Assembly: GCF_040802235.1 (NCBI RefSeq)
Contig: NC_133157.1
Location: 36,546,501 to 36,610,500, forward strand
Length of the DNA stretch: 64,000 bases
Direction: 5' to 3'
Source: Manis javanica
Taxonomy: Eukaryota > Chordata > Mammalia > Pholidota > Manidae
Position numbers and translations under genes: made by a program. This document shows, piece by piece, positions 1-11,534 of this stretch. How positions within the stretch are numbered: the first letter of the stretch is position 1; each line of letters begins with the position of its first letter. The notes under the pieces were generated by a model. That model was not told the DNA's origin, did not search any database, and saw only the letters and a program-made list of their open reading frames with translations.

Positions 1-930
1 TATGATTCAGCTTTTCAAGACAGAGGTGGGAGCTGTCCTTTCAAATCCCCTTGGGGTGAGCCTTACATCTGAGCACTCCTCTTGATTAGTGTGTAATTGC
101 TGAAGTCAGAATTTTTAAAGGATAATAATACTCATTAACTGAGCTCAGAGTCACATGTTTACTGCATTTCTTGTTAAGCAGTATTCAGAGCTGTAATTAA
201 CATCCCTAGTGCCACGGACAGGAAGAAAATAAATGATCAACTCCTGTCTTAAAACAAACTTCCCTCACTTGTAGCTATTTTTTTCTTAGCTGGTGGCAGC
301 AACTGGAAATAATAATGAGGCTTCTTCATTCTCCAGGGCAAGGCCATTTGTGGTTTGTAGAGAACACTGATGGGTATCATGGCCTAAGGGGCGGCAGTGT
401 GGGTCCTATAATGTACTGCTTACTTGAAACAGCCCTCATGACCACTGCAGCCCTCTGCCCCTCCATGCCCTTCTGCTAAAAACACAAAAAGTATTGCCCC
501 AACCACCATGTTTAAATTTCCAAAATTAGATTTTCTTTTCCCAGGGGAGAGGGATGTTATATTACCTGATCAAAAATACTATGCTATTCCCTGAAGGGAG
601 ACGCATGCCATCCCCAAGTGCTAACCTCTCACTCAGGGTAAGTATGGACCAAAAGGGAGGATATGGGTTTGGTTCTAGTTCTACTCATGGCCTTAATTTT
701 GAAAGTCTCCCCCTCTCTAGACATGTTTTTTAACTTACACAATGAGAATTCAGACTAGATATGAGATGATTTCCTGGATCCTTAACATCCACAACTGCTC
801 TACTGGTGCAGGGAAGTCTAAGAATAGGAAGTGATCCCTGTCCTCAAAGCAGGTAAACATAGCAGAGTTTGTTACATTTTTGTTCCAGTACTCTAGTTTT
901 CCTAATGGCTTCTAATAAACCATTGGGAAT
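1..930. other. Intergenic sequence, no gene seen
   Basis: No open frame of note, no CpG cluster, and no repeat I can name. The sequence is AT-rich and ordinary for mammalian intergenic DNA. Confidence 0.6.
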
Positions 931-1362
931 TATGGGTTGACTAGTGTCCCCCCAAAAATTTAAGCCCCCCCCGAAAATACCCAGAACCTCAGAATGTGAC
1001 CTTATTTGGAAGAGGGTCTCTGCTAGTATAATTAAGGATCAAAATTATGTGCTGTAAGGTAAAGTATTAACTCCAATGAGAGTGTCCTTATGAGACAGAA
1101 AAGGATATACAGGGACACAGAGAACAGATGTGAAGATAGAAGCAGAGATTGGAGTGATGCATCTATAAGCTAAGGACAACACCAAGAGCCACCAAAAGCT
1201 AGAAGTAAGAGAAGATACTCCCCCAGATCCTTGGAAAGAAGTATGGCCCAACTGATGCCTTCCTTTTGGACCTCCTAACTCCAGAACTGAGAAAGAATGA
1301 ATTTCTTTTCAAAAACCAGCAAACTTGTAATTTGTTTCAGCAGCCCTAGCAAACTAATACAG
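931..1362 (+). repeat. MaLR-type LTR relic (MLT1-like)
   Basis: Phrases typical of MLT1-class LTRs occur in the expected order: a GTGTCCCCCC start, 'cagaatgtgaccttatttgg', 'agagattggagtgatgcat', 'ctccagaactgagaaagaat', and a terminal 'gcagccctagcaaactaata'. The family match is from memory. The copy is diverged and non-coding. Confidence 0.75.
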
Positions 1363-1481
1363 GAGTATTCTGAGGAATTTTCAGGTACCAGTTTTTATAA
1401 CATCACACTTGAGATTTTTTTTAATGTCTCTATTTTTATACACAGCAGTGCAACTCCTTTCAAGGTTCCTGGACCCGATTC

Positions 1482-1506
1482 GTGTGTGTGTGTGTGTGTG
1501 TGTGTG
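1482..1506. repeat. (GT)n microsatellite
   Basis: About 12 uninterrupted GT units, followed by a GT/CT-rich stretch to about 1560. Open frames crossing it on either strand owe their length to the repeat. Confidence 0.95.
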
Positions 1507-1749
1507 CCTGACCTGACCCAGTTCCAGTGTGTGTCTTATTTGTCTGTGTCTGTGTGTCTTCCTGCAAACAACACCAAGCAATTCTCGAACACCAGTGAGA
1601 CAACACCAGATACCCCAGGTTAAGGGCTCCAGCCCACAAGACTGCCCTCCACTCTCTACTCGAGACACTGTTCTCAAGCTCCAGGCAGTTTCCTATGCTT
1701 CTGACCCACTGGCTATAGATGGGAAGTTCCAATAACCTCCCTCTTAAGT

Positions 1750-2105
1750 TTGATCAATTTGCTAGAGCGGCTCACAGAACTTGGGAAACCACATATACCA
1801 GTTTAATAAAGGATACAGTAAAGGATACAAGTTAAATGTCCAGACGAAGAACTCCACAGGCAAGGTCCCATAAAAGAGCTTCCATCCTTACGGAGCTTGG
1901 GGCCTGCCTCAGTGGCATGTGGAGGCATTGTGATTACCCAAGCATGGAAGTTCTCCGCAGCTGAGAAGCAGTATGCTCTTGGGGGTTTTTGTGAGGGCTT
2001 CATTGTATAGTCATGACTGACTAATAAACCATTGGCTGATTCAACCCCCAGCCACTGCCCTTGGGTGGGTCCAAAAGTCTTGTCAACATGACAAGACAAC
2101 CGTTT
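1750..2105. repeat. Ancient LTR-like repeat (ERVL/MaLR class), copy 1
   Basis: The block opens with 'gctagagcggctcacagaac' and includes 'gtgagggcttcattgtatag' and 'ctaataaaccattggctgat', phrases I associate with old mammalian ERVL-type LTRs. The 7280-7700 block looks related, in the same orientation. Subfamily not assigned. Confidence 0.5.
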
Positions 2106-4949
2106 CGCCTGAAAAATCAATCTAACAAGCTTTTAGATCTATCTTGGCAGCAGAGTTTCAATGGTACTCTTTTATTCTTTTGCTTCTCTTGAGTTTTCTA
2201 GTAGTGTCACTTAAAATGCCCTCCAGTTTTCTTCAACATATATTGGTTGTGAATAATAAATTAAAATAAAGGAGGAAAATAGAGAGAAAATACTGATTGC
2301 CCCTTTGCACAAAAAGTTTAAAACAAAAATTCCTCACTTCCCTTTCCTTTGGTATGAACCATCTCCTTAGGCCTGCTGGCTCATCCAATCCTCTCAACTC
2401 ACACAGCCACTTTTCCTTGTTAAAATTGCTCCTAATCAAAAAAGTTGCTCACATCCAACTCCTCCTGTCAAAAATCTTTCAATGTGTAGCTCAGGAGAAG
2501 AAAGTCTCCTGTGATCATACCCTTCCTCAGTTGCCCTGCTTTGCAAGTACAGGCAGAGATACAGGATTGTCCTGAAAGCCCCAGATCCTTCTGGGAAGAT
2601 AAATTCCTTTGACCCCGTAAATCTATCATACACCCAGTAGGGGGAGCTAGAGTTTAGTTCCCAACCTCTGGAATTACTATGCCAACATAAACTCCATATA
2701 TGGAGTGTGATCAAAGGTATGCACAAAGTATCACTTTTAAGGGGTGAAGGAGAAGGGGCAGGCAGAATGGTAATGTCAACCTTAGAGGTTTTGGGTATTT
2801 TGTTTTTTTTCTATAATGAACTTTTCAGAGCAATCCTTGAACTAAGCTCCCCTGTCTATGTATGTGTAGATTTGATTCACAAAAATACATGCACACAACC
2901 TGTCAAAAGTGTGTGTGTGTTACTTAAAGCCAGATAGACCTGTTGCTGTGCAACAGAATGTTGCCATTGGAACTCCAATAAACAGAGCATTGGTTGGAGG
3001 AGTTAGGTAGGAGGCAGCTTGGAAAAACAGCAGTGGATCTGAGGTTAATATTGCTAGTTGAATCCTGTCTCTAATCATTAACCAGCTGTTTCATTGCAGA
3101 CCCTCTGAATCTCTGGGCTGACTCTAAACTTCTGTGATAAGGTATGTGGAGGTGCTTTGAAACAGCACAACTATAAAGCATTCTTAGTACTCCCAAGAGA
3201 CTGAGCCATCTGTTGAGATTTCACAGTCCCAGCAAGATGGCAGATCTCCACCTAAACTGAGTCCAAATAGTCATGACTATAGGACAGCCAGGAGCATGGG
3301 ACTAGCTGAAGTTAACTTCGACAAAAAGCTCCAAGCCTTCAAGCATCTGAACAGGAACCAGGAGCCTCTTAATATCCCACCTGGTTGTACATAGCCGCCC
3401 CTTTTAATCACAAAGAGGTGAGAGGTTTAGCTAGGCTGCCCATACAAGAGGAGGAAACTATGTGTGGCCTTTCCCCAGGACACAGGAGACCTCGAGAGAA
3501 TCTTGAGAACTGGGCTCCTCGAGATGCTGGGTGGCAGCTTCCCAGGCAGTACTATGAACTCTTGTGGGAGCTGAGCTGGTAGAATTAGAGCAAAGCCTCA
3601 AAGAAAGGAGTTGATACTCACAGGAATGCCCTTTCAGGCAGAAGTGGCCACAGCTAACCACTGTTAGCAGGTAACCAACATTAGCTTTATGCCCCACACA
3701 AGGCCTCAGCATCTACAGGTCCAGTCTGGGTCGTCTGTGTTTAGAGTTAGGTATTGATTTGTGTTTTCCCTGAAATCTTTACTCTCCCCAAGTCTCTTTC
3801 TGCACCTTCTGTAGCTGGCTGTGGCTACAGTTGGCGACAGTAGTTTTCTGCAGGGGCTGGTTCTCAGCTGGGCATGTCCAAACCTGCAGGAACTGGTTTA
3901 ACTTGCTTCTGAGAATCTTGATTGCACCCCAGGCTCCTGTGGCTTTGGGAAAGGGAGGTGGACAGGTGAGGGAGGAGGAGACAGGATACAGCCAAAGGGA
4001 ATTGTGAAGTCTGGAGATCCCTGGAGAGGGAACTTTACTCTGAGGAAAGAGAAGGTCCCCCAGGCTTCCCTGAACTCCCACCAATCTCACAGGTTCTAGA
4101 ACAGAAACTCCAGCACCTCTCTTCCTCTCCTCTAGGTAGTACCACTTCGGATCCTCCAGGAGGGTGCGCTGTCGGAGACTCTTCCCTGCCAACACTATCA
4201 TGTCTGTCTCCAAGAGCAGCCATATCCATGGCCAGGCCTCACCCTCTGTGAACTAGACTCAGGCTCCTTGAGGCCAAGGCCTGAGCTGTTGTCTGAATCT
4301 CCACCAGGTGTGTGGAGTCAGTGTTGGACAGAAAAGCAGAGCAGGCCCTGGAAACTTCCGTCCACCTATCCAGCCTTCTGTTTCCATCAGTATGTGACAG
4401 TTCAGTGCCCTAACTCACAGCTTTCTTGGCTCCTACTGTATCTTAAATTCCTGGTGGTGGCTCACTGTGTTGCACACTTTAAGGCCAAATTATGAGGCAC
4501 AAACAGCATTGTCTGAAATGTCAGTAAATAAATTGATGATAGGTATGCTTCCTTGTACCCCTCTAGATCTGCTTTCCATCCTACCCAGTGCCCTTGTTTG
4601 GTTTCTTACCAACAGGCTTCCAAGTCCTCTGGCTTCTGGTTAAGTTGAGCCAAGGAAGACTAGAAGGAAGGAGGAGAAGGAGGTGAGATTGTTTAGCCCC
4701 ATCACACACCCCACCTTCCTAAAAGCAGGGTCTGCATAGACCCATCAGGTAGTCTTCCATACACTGTCTGCTCCCTTCCTGTTGTCCCCTCAGGTCCAGT
4801 AGTGATCAAGTTTCCCACTATTCCTGGCCCAGGGGAACTACACCATCTCTCTTTGCCTTTCCTTTATTAAACTCTACTCAATTATCCGTTGTTTCTTGCT
4901 GGGACCCTGACAGATAGGATAGGTACCCCTGAGGTATATGAAACACCAC
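2106..4949. other. Intergenic sequence without recognisable gene
   Basis: Open frames here are 60-144 codons with no family resemblance, splice context or codon bias. A short GT run lies near 2907-2920. The 4560-4920 stretch ends in 'cttgctgggaccctgacaga', which resembles the 3' end of an old LTR, but I cannot name it. The 3210-3720 part may also be old repeat. Confidence 0.5.
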
Positions 4950-4954
4950 CTCAC

Positions 4955-5045
4955 CTAGTTGCATCACTTGTCTGTAGGATCTTGACAAGTTACCCAACCT
5001 CTCTGAGCTTTGGTTTCCTCATATGCAAAACACTACTGGGAAAGG
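4955..5045. repeat. MIR SINE relic
   Basis: Carries the MIR core: 'gacaagttacccaacctctc' followed by a 'tttcctcatatgcaaaa' block, a diverged copy of the usual 'cctcatctgtaaaa' stretch. Confidence 0.7.
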
Positions 5046-5640
5046 AGGGGTGTCCTGAAGTCACTTTCAGCTCTTTGAATCTTTGGTTCTAAGGTGATAA
5101 GTAGTGTAGCTCTTACAGAATTCAACCAGGAGAATAATGGGCCCAAATGGAACAATATGCAGAATTATTGTTTGGCATTTGGGTGTAGGGTTTAGGGGAT
5201 TACCCCAGAGTTAAGAGTTGGTAGGGAAAAAGCCAAGAAATATCTCCATGTGTGCTACATGGGTATTTATTTCAAACATGGTTCATTCCAATAAATTATC
5301 CAGAGTTGTTGTAGGAATCAACTTTTATCTTCGGTTCTGTTAGAAAATATAGGAAAAATCTCTTTCTCCTGGTGTTCTTAATCTATTTCTATTAGTCTAG
5401 TCTCTCTTTGTATTGGTTTACTTCTTTTTATTTCTTTGTTTTGCTCCATTAAAAAAGGAGAAAAGAAGGCATTTCTTTCAGCATCTGTGTGGTAGGGGAG
5501 AATCAGAAAGTTCCTAACAAAGGCACCTGGCACTCATTGAAAGAGGCAGCCAGAACTGACCAGTGCCTGGAGCTGCCAGATGCTGAAATTTTTTAGCCCC
5601 AGAAATGTTTTTCCAGGCTGAGACCAAGGCTGATAACTTA

Positions 5641-5820
5641 TGTTTTTATTTTTATTGAAGTATAGTTGATGTACAATATTATTGGTTTCAAGTGTGCGAC
5701 ATACTGATTTGCACAGGTATATACATTATTAAATGCTCATCTCAACTAGTGTAGTTACTGTCTGTCAACATAGAAAGGTGTTACAGAACTACTGACTATA
5801 TTCTCTATGCTGTACTGATA
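5641..5820 (-). mobile_element. Old L1 3' end fragment
   Basis: T-rich start followed by 'attgaagtatagttgatgta', the antisense of a common laurasiatherian L1 3' UTR. The element is oriented on the - strand and 5'-truncated. It is older and of a different subfamily from the L1s further along. Confidence 0.75.
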
Positions 5821-5939
5821 ATTAATGTTAACTTTACACTTTAGACTGAATCCACCTGGCTGTTGCTTGCACCACTGTTTCTGGGAGAAACAAACAATAA
5901 ACATACATAATATAATCTGAAGTCTTAAGGACTAGGAAA

Positions 5940-6500
5940 AAATAAGGCAGGGCCTAGTGGCCTCAGAGTGTGAGGGGAATGTGCTATTCTGGATGGGCAG
6001 GGAACATCTCTACAATGAGGTTAGCAATTGAGCAGCGACCTGACTAAACTGAGGGAGTGAACCATATGGAGTGTCTCAAGTAGAGGAGCCAGCATTGTGA
6101 GGTGGGAAGGTACTTGTGTGTTCAGGGAGCAGCAAAAAAGCTGATTTGACTGGACCCTGGTAAGCCAGTGGGGAGCAGTAGATTGAGATCCATAAAGTGG
6201 AGAGAGGAGCTTGGAGGCCAATGGTAGAGACTTTGAGGTCTATTCTACTCTGAAAGTCTGTAAGCATTAGATACTTTTACAGGGTGGGGAGCAAGGATGT
6301 GAATGCGGGGAAGCTGGGGACCAGTCGGGAGGTGAGAGATGATACGGCTTAGAACAAGGAGGCAGGAGTGGAGTTGATGAGAAGTTAGATTTTAGATGTA
6401 TTTTGAAATCTACAACTGGAAATGGTAATGTGTTGGATGTGGGGTGTGAGACAAAGAGATGAGTCAAGGATGACTCCAAAGATGACTCCTGAGCAACTGG
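5940..6500. repeat. Ancient interspersed repeat, family not named
   Basis: Purine-rich text with 'gaggtctattctactctgaa', 'ggggaccagtcgggaggtga' and 'gtcaaggatgactccaaaga', which I recognise as a dispersed old mammalian repeat but cannot name. The 11060-11400 block reads like the same family. No coding potential. Confidence 0.45.
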
Positions 6501-6698
6501 AAGAATTAAATACCTTTTACTTGAAAGAAATCAAAATGTGGTTGGGGGAGGGTAGGTTGGGAGCCATGATGGAAATTTATTGGTTAGAGGCTTGAATTAA
6601 CTTTTTGGGGGTGATGAAGATATTCTATGTTTTGACTTTGTGGTTGCCTTGCTGAATATTTACTATTCTGCATTTTATTTTTCATAAATTATACCTAA

Positions 6699-6716
6699 AA
6701 CACACACACACACACC
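6699..6716. repeat. (CA)n short microsatellite
   Basis: Nine CA units directly after an AT-rich stretch. Confidence 0.9.
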
Positions 6717-6899
6717 ACTAGAAATGATCATTTATTGATACAAGACTGAAGAATAAAGAGGTTTACTTTAAAGATTACACATAAGTGGGAATGGTATCCA
6801 TCTGGAAGCTGTTGCAATCCAAGGCTATTTTGGGGGTGGTCCTCCCATCTCATGGGGTCTTTGCATCTCCCTATGCCTTTGCACCTCCATCACTTTCTT

Positions 6900-7010
6900 A
6901 TGCCTTGACAGTCAACAAAGCAAGCACCAATTTGTACCATTTGCTGATTTCTGTGACATAAATATTCCCTCCATATTGTACTTCAAACTACAGGATATAT
7001 CAAGCTACAA
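6900..7010 (+). repeat. Unnamed duplicated segment, copy A
   Basis: The run from about 6938 ('catttgctgatttctgtgac') is similar, with mismatches, to 7945-8035 in the same orientation. Both continue into 'tattgtacttcaaactac' or its variant. Family unknown. Confidence 0.45.
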
Positions 7011-7079
7011 TACAATCAAGATGCAATACAATCTGGAGGTGGTAGAGTGAAGTAGTGGAGAATACAGACAACAGCACAT

Positions 7080-7210
7080 AAATTTAATCTCACTGGGCCT
7101 GTTTTCTCATCTGTAAAATGAGATAATACTAATACATCAGGTTCTTATGACAATTAAATGAATTATATGAAAAGCACTTAGAGCAGTATCCAGCATTACA
7201 TAATTTAAAC
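7080..7210. repeat. MIR SINE relic
   Basis: 'ttctcatctgtaaaatgaga' followed by 'gacaattaaatgaattat' and 'aagcacttagagcagt' is the standard 3' half of MIR. Confidence 0.8.
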
Positions 7211-7279
7211 TGTTATTAGTTCTGTTATTTATTAATTTATCATGTGACCTTGGGCAAGACTCTTCTCTCCTTGGGTTCA

Positions 7280-7700
7280 GTTGTCTGTTAAAACAGTTTA
7301 CAAAACTCAGGGAAACATTTACTTACATTTATCAGATTTATATAAGGATAGAGGTTAACAGCCAAATGAAGAGGTACCTAGGGCAAGGTCCAAAAGGGTG
7401 CTGAATGTTAGGGTGGAACTGGAGTGCCCCACCTTCCTGGCAGACAGGTGCGTTCACCATACCAGCTCATCAAATCTTTCCTGAGGCTGATGGGTAGGGC
7501 TAAAAATTTTAACTCTCTAATCACTCTGTCTTTCTGGTGACCAGCCCTATCCTGCTGCTATGTAGAGACCCCTACCTTATCATTTCATTAGCATAACTCA
7601 GGTAGGAGAGAAAGAGCTTGTTATTAATCACAAAAGACAGTCCTATCACTTAGGAAATTATAAGGTTTTTAGAAGCTCTGTGCCAGGAACCATGGATATA
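7280..7700. repeat. Ancient LTR-like repeat (ERVL/MaLR class), copy 2
   Basis: Same type as 1750-2105, but preserving the distal half: 'ctctaatcactctgtctttc', 'ggtgaccagccctatcctgc', 'gacagtcctatcacttagga', 'gaaattataaggtttttaga'. It ends next to a short (TA)n run at 7695-7710. Confidence 0.55.
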
Positions 7701-7929
7701 TATATATATATTTGTTCTTACACAATAGAGGAAGGCAAAAGTGTAGGAACTTCATCAGTGAAGTGAGCAACTTCCATACTGAATTGAATAATAGCTTTTG
7801 AATACTGGAAATACAGTTAATTTTTTCTGGTATTCACAATGTAACACTACAGACATGGCATAGTTTTAATTAGCATTATTAACATTTTCTCCATCATTTT
7901 CTTAAATGTAGACAATGAGCAAAACAAGA

Positions 7930-8040
7930 CCTGATTTTTAGCATTTCCTGATTTCTCTGGCATAAATACTCCCACCATATTATACTTCAGGCTCTTGATC
8001 AGCATATCACTAGATGTGAGTTAGGATGAAATGCATAGTA
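7930..8040 (+). repeat. Unnamed duplicated segment, copy B
   Basis: Diverged second copy of 6900-7010, in direct orientation about 1 kb downstream. It shares 'ctgatttct', 'cataaata' and 'cttca' blocks in register. Confidence 0.4.
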
Positions 8041-8214
8041 GTACATCATTATATGGTTTTCCAACATGCAGATACAATAGATAGTGATAAAATTATTAGA
8101 AGACAATGAGTTTGATTACCTTTATTTTTAATATAATTTAATGTGAACTTTATATAATTTATTTTTGACAACTTGCAAAATTCTTGCAAATTTAGCAGTT
8201 GGCTTTCATGAACC

Positions 8215-8325
8215 CACATCAGCCAGCTCCAGCACATCCTAGTTTTCTTAGCAGATTAAGCTCCATGAAAATGCCTGACACATATGTACTCAATAAATGC
8301 TTCTTGAATAAATGAATGAAGGTAA
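8215..8325. repeat. L2 LINE 3' end relic
   Basis: 'gcctgacacatatgtactca' then 'ataaatgcttcttgaataaa' is the classic L2/MIR-like 3' terminus. Confidence 0.75.
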
Positions 8326-8417
8326 TTTTAGTAGAGTTTAGTTCCTTGCTACCTAATAACTTGACTAAATTAATTTGGGTTGGGGGGGCAATAAAGGGGG
8401 TGGGCACTCTCTGAGCT

Positions 8418-8895
8418 GTTGTCAGGCTCTTTTACCTTGTTTAAGGAAATCTGGGAGGGGTTTGGATACAGGGGGTAACTCGGCAGGTAAAAACCTTTCT
8501 TCCAGAGTGGGGCAAATTACCTTTGAAACTGAAATCAGTCAAAGGGAAAAATAAAGTGGGAGAAACCCATTTATCACTTACAAGGAGTCATCCACTTCTG
8601 CTCTGTGGGTAAAATTGTAACATATCCAGAGTATCTCACCTGGCTTTAGTTGATTTGCATATCCTCAGGAGTGGAGAGAAGTTCATTGCCATGTCAATGG
8701 TAATTACCTGGGCAACTGAGGGCGTGTCTGAACCTGAGAGTTTAAAGGGAGGGGCTGGCTGGCTGGCTTGCTTGCTTCTTCAGGAGCAGAGACGGCCCTG
8801 GACTGCAGTTTGTAAGCAATAAACAGGTTTTAAACTTTATTTCTCCCTTTGACTGATTTTGGGTTTTGCCCTGGGATTTCCTCTCCCCGGACTTA
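8418..8895 (+). mobile_element. Putative retroviral LTR, better preserved than its neighbours
   Basis: An octamer ATTTGCAT lies at about 8653, a TATA-like TTTAAAGGG at about 8741, and an AATAAA signal at about 8819 followed by a T/C-rich run, the order U3-R-U5 requires. The 5' border (TGTTGTCAGG, about 8418) and 3' border are estimates; I found no matching TSD. An exapted promoter-like repeat is an alternative reading. Confidence 0.45.
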
Positions 8896-9225
8896 CGTCT
8901 GGTGGCAAGCGGCAGGGTGCCTCTCAACCCCAAATCTGTCAATGGGTACTACCTTTAGGAGGGCTGCTCCTGTGGATGGTGGGGAGGCCCCAGGGGATAC
9001 AGTGGCAGGGGGTGCCGCTTCACCTGTTATCCCCCCAGCTGTGGGGCTTCCAAGTAGGGAACCCCTAGTGGGGAATTGGCCTAGGGTAAAGTACCTCCTA
9101 GAGGGATGGGGCCTTCCCCAGAACTGGGGAACACGGAGAGCTGCAGAATTATCTGGAAAGAAAAAAGGAATTGACATATCTGTTTCCGTGCTAGATTATG
9201 AAAGCCATACAGATAGAATCTGATT
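8890..9225 (+). pseudogene. Leader and gag-start-like remnant downstream of the LTR
   Basis: After a TGGTGGC stretch that could be a primer-binding site, a frame opens at 8849 and runs to 9223. Its section from about 8943 begins MGTTFRR and is rich in Gly, Pro and Ala, resembling a retroviral leader or matrix start. No major homology, zinc-knuckle or protease motif follows, so at most the first part of gag is present. It is the only GC-rich stretch between 2 and 23 kb. A chance open frame is possible. Confidence 0.3.
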
Positions 9226-9230
9226 CATTG

Positions 9231-10594
9231 TCTCCTATCACCTAATATAGCCTCAAGCATTTAGTTAGTAGACAGCAATAACTGTCTTTAGGAGGAAGAG
9301 CCTTGGGAAAGGACAGCATAACAGCTAATCTCTCTGAGTCTCAGATCCTCCTTTTTAAAATAAAGATAATGTTTGCTTGCCTGCTGGGAAGCTGAAGTTG
9401 ATGAGCTCACAAATCATTTCCCAGATCCATGACATACTTCTCAATTTTCCCTAGAGCAGAGCCCTTTTTCAGAAATGTTGAGAAGCACTGTGTGGTTTTA
9501 TCCTTCAAAAGGCATTTGAGCTTAAAGAACATAACAGGTGTGGCCATTCTGTCCCTGCAAAAGGCCATAGTGAACTATCTTTGGCCTGCTACAGGGTGCA
9601 AGCTGCTAGGAGATTAGTGTTTGGGTGGGGGAATGTCAGGGAAGGCCTGGACTGAACAGGTTGTTAAGCCCCCTCCTTGCCTCCCTAGTGTGCTGTGGGA
9701 GGTGCACTTTCTTCCACAGCCACCCTGGGAATTATCCTCATCAGAGTAGATTTCTGGTAATTACCATGTGTACATTTTGCAAAGCTCAATAGGAAAGTTC
9801 TGCTTAAGTTTACTCAGTAATTTGAAATTGACATGCAAGTGAGTGTTCAGGGAAAATACTCTTTCTTTAGTGACCAAAGCTGGCCCGCCTTCAAGTTGGC
9901 AGAACTGGTGCCATATCTATGAGTAGAGGATCTGAGGGGGTGGCCTCCTCATCTAAAATATCCACCTCTCCACCTGTCATTCCACCATTAGAGCTTAATT
10001 CCTCAGTGCCTGTAGGAGGTTTTTCTGCCTCTAGAGGCCCTACCAACATTCCAGTTTCTCTGGAAAAAGCATTTTAGCTGGGATTAGTAATAGGAGGAAA
10101 TAAATTTCTTAGCCTTGCATTCAAGATAATATACAATCAGATACTACTGATCTCTGTAACTTTACCTTCCACTACATTGATCCTAAAGACGTTTTCCTTC
10201 AGCCAACTTGTCTTTGAGCCTACCTTGCTTTTATTTCTCTTCTGCCTGTTGGCCACACAATTTGCCTTGCCTGGCATTCCTGCCTGCCTGGTATAGATTG
10301 GCCACCCAGCTTCCCTTAGTCTGTTTAACTTCCCTTTCTCAGTATGTGTTTATTTATCACCTATTACAGTGAAGCACTATGTCAGAGATGTTTTTTTTCT
10401 CTCTTCACAGCACCCAGACAGAGCTGTGCCCATAGTGGGCATACAATAAGCCAGAGGTCAGACTTACCTCATATTCCTTTTATCTCTAGAATCTGCTAAA
10501 TTCTATTTGGGATATACAGATAGGTGTGAATAGCATCTCCCATAAGCAAATAGAAGTGCAAACCAGAATTTTACAAGGTAATAGTGAAAGCATC
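9231..10594. other. Intergenic sequence, nothing recognised
   Basis: No sustained frame, no splice-like exon and no repeat I can name. Confidence 0.5.
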
Positions 10595-10700
10595 ACTCTT
10601 CATTTTTAAAATATTTATTGAGTATGCTCACTATGAGCTAAATTCTGTACCAGGTGCTAGAAATACAGACATAAAAAGACATAGACCCTGTCTCAAAAAG
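10595..10700. repeat. MIR SINE relic
   Basis: 'atatttattgagtatgctca' and 'ctgtaccaggtgctag' match the 'tatttattgagcacctactatg...ccaggcac' stretch of MIR. Confidence 0.65.
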
Positions 10701-10744
10701 TTTCAAGTCCAATGAGGAGAAACTAACAGCAGCACTAATGATGT

Positions 10745-10965
10745 GGGAGTAAATAAAGCACCACGTTTGGAGTTAGGGACACCTGGGTTTGAATCGTAAC
10801 TCTGCAACTTGGTAACAGTAGGATTTTGCATTAAGTCTTTCTGAGGGTTGATGATGATGATAAAAATAATACTTGAAAATCTCTGTGGGAAAGTAAAAGT
10901 AATTTTTGTAAAACATCTTACACTGGGCCTGGCACTTCACAAGTGCTCAAAAAATATTAGGTTTC
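10745..10965. repeat. MIR SINE relic, nearly full length
   Basis: 'gacacctgggtttgaatcgt' (the tRNA-like/core part) through 'cctggcacttcacaagtgct' near the 3' end. Its middle has become a GAT-repeat-rich stretch. Confidence 0.75.
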
Positions 10966-11059
10966 CTTCCCTTCTCTTTAAACCACAGCATGTAATGAGT
11001 TCCTTCTCTGAGTATCATGAGGGAATTTAGAACAAGAACAAGATGGGATTTTCTGCCAA

Positions 11060-11400
11060 TCTATAGTCTGTTTGATTAGCAAGATGCACACATATGAAGA
11101 GTTAATAATATTGTGAGACTGGGAGGATTAATGAAGCCTGTGATTCCCTGGAGAGGAGGTGAGATCTGCATTATGGAAAGGTAGTTGCTGGGGGATGTGA
11201 GGGTACAGAGTCATGAAGGTCTTGGTATGCAGAAGTGGAGGGGCTCCAATGGGTAGGAAAGAGCAATAAAGTAGGACAAGTAGGATGAACCAGATTATGG
11301 GGGCTTTGAGAAGTAGGCAGAGTTATTTTATTCTTGTTTTCAAAGCGCAATGTTGAGTTTTGAACAGAGGAGTGGCATGCTTTTTAAGTGTAATTTCTCT
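11060..11400. repeat. Ancient interspersed repeat, same type as 5940-6500
   Basis: 'gtcatgaaggtcttggtatg', 'gggctttgagaagtaggcag' and 'gaggagtggcatgc' follow the order of a common old mammalian repeat that I cannot name. Confidence 0.4.
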
Positions 11401-11519
11401 ATGTATTTACAATGCCCTCACTCTATAAAAGATGGACATGCAAAAAATTTTTAAGGAGCTATTGATGTTAAGTGAGGTCTTTGACCTTGAGGACCACTTA
11501 GGTACAAGGTTGTAGGGGT

Positions 11520-11534
11520 GAGGATTCTATTCTT
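11520..11534. repeat. L1 target-site duplication, left copy
   Basis: GAGGATTCTATTCTT, identical to 13724-13738. Confidence 0.95.

Noticed and set aside
1297..1735. Overlapping ~100-codon frames on both strands
   Set aside because: Kept open by the GT microsatellite and the MLT1-like LTR; no domain.
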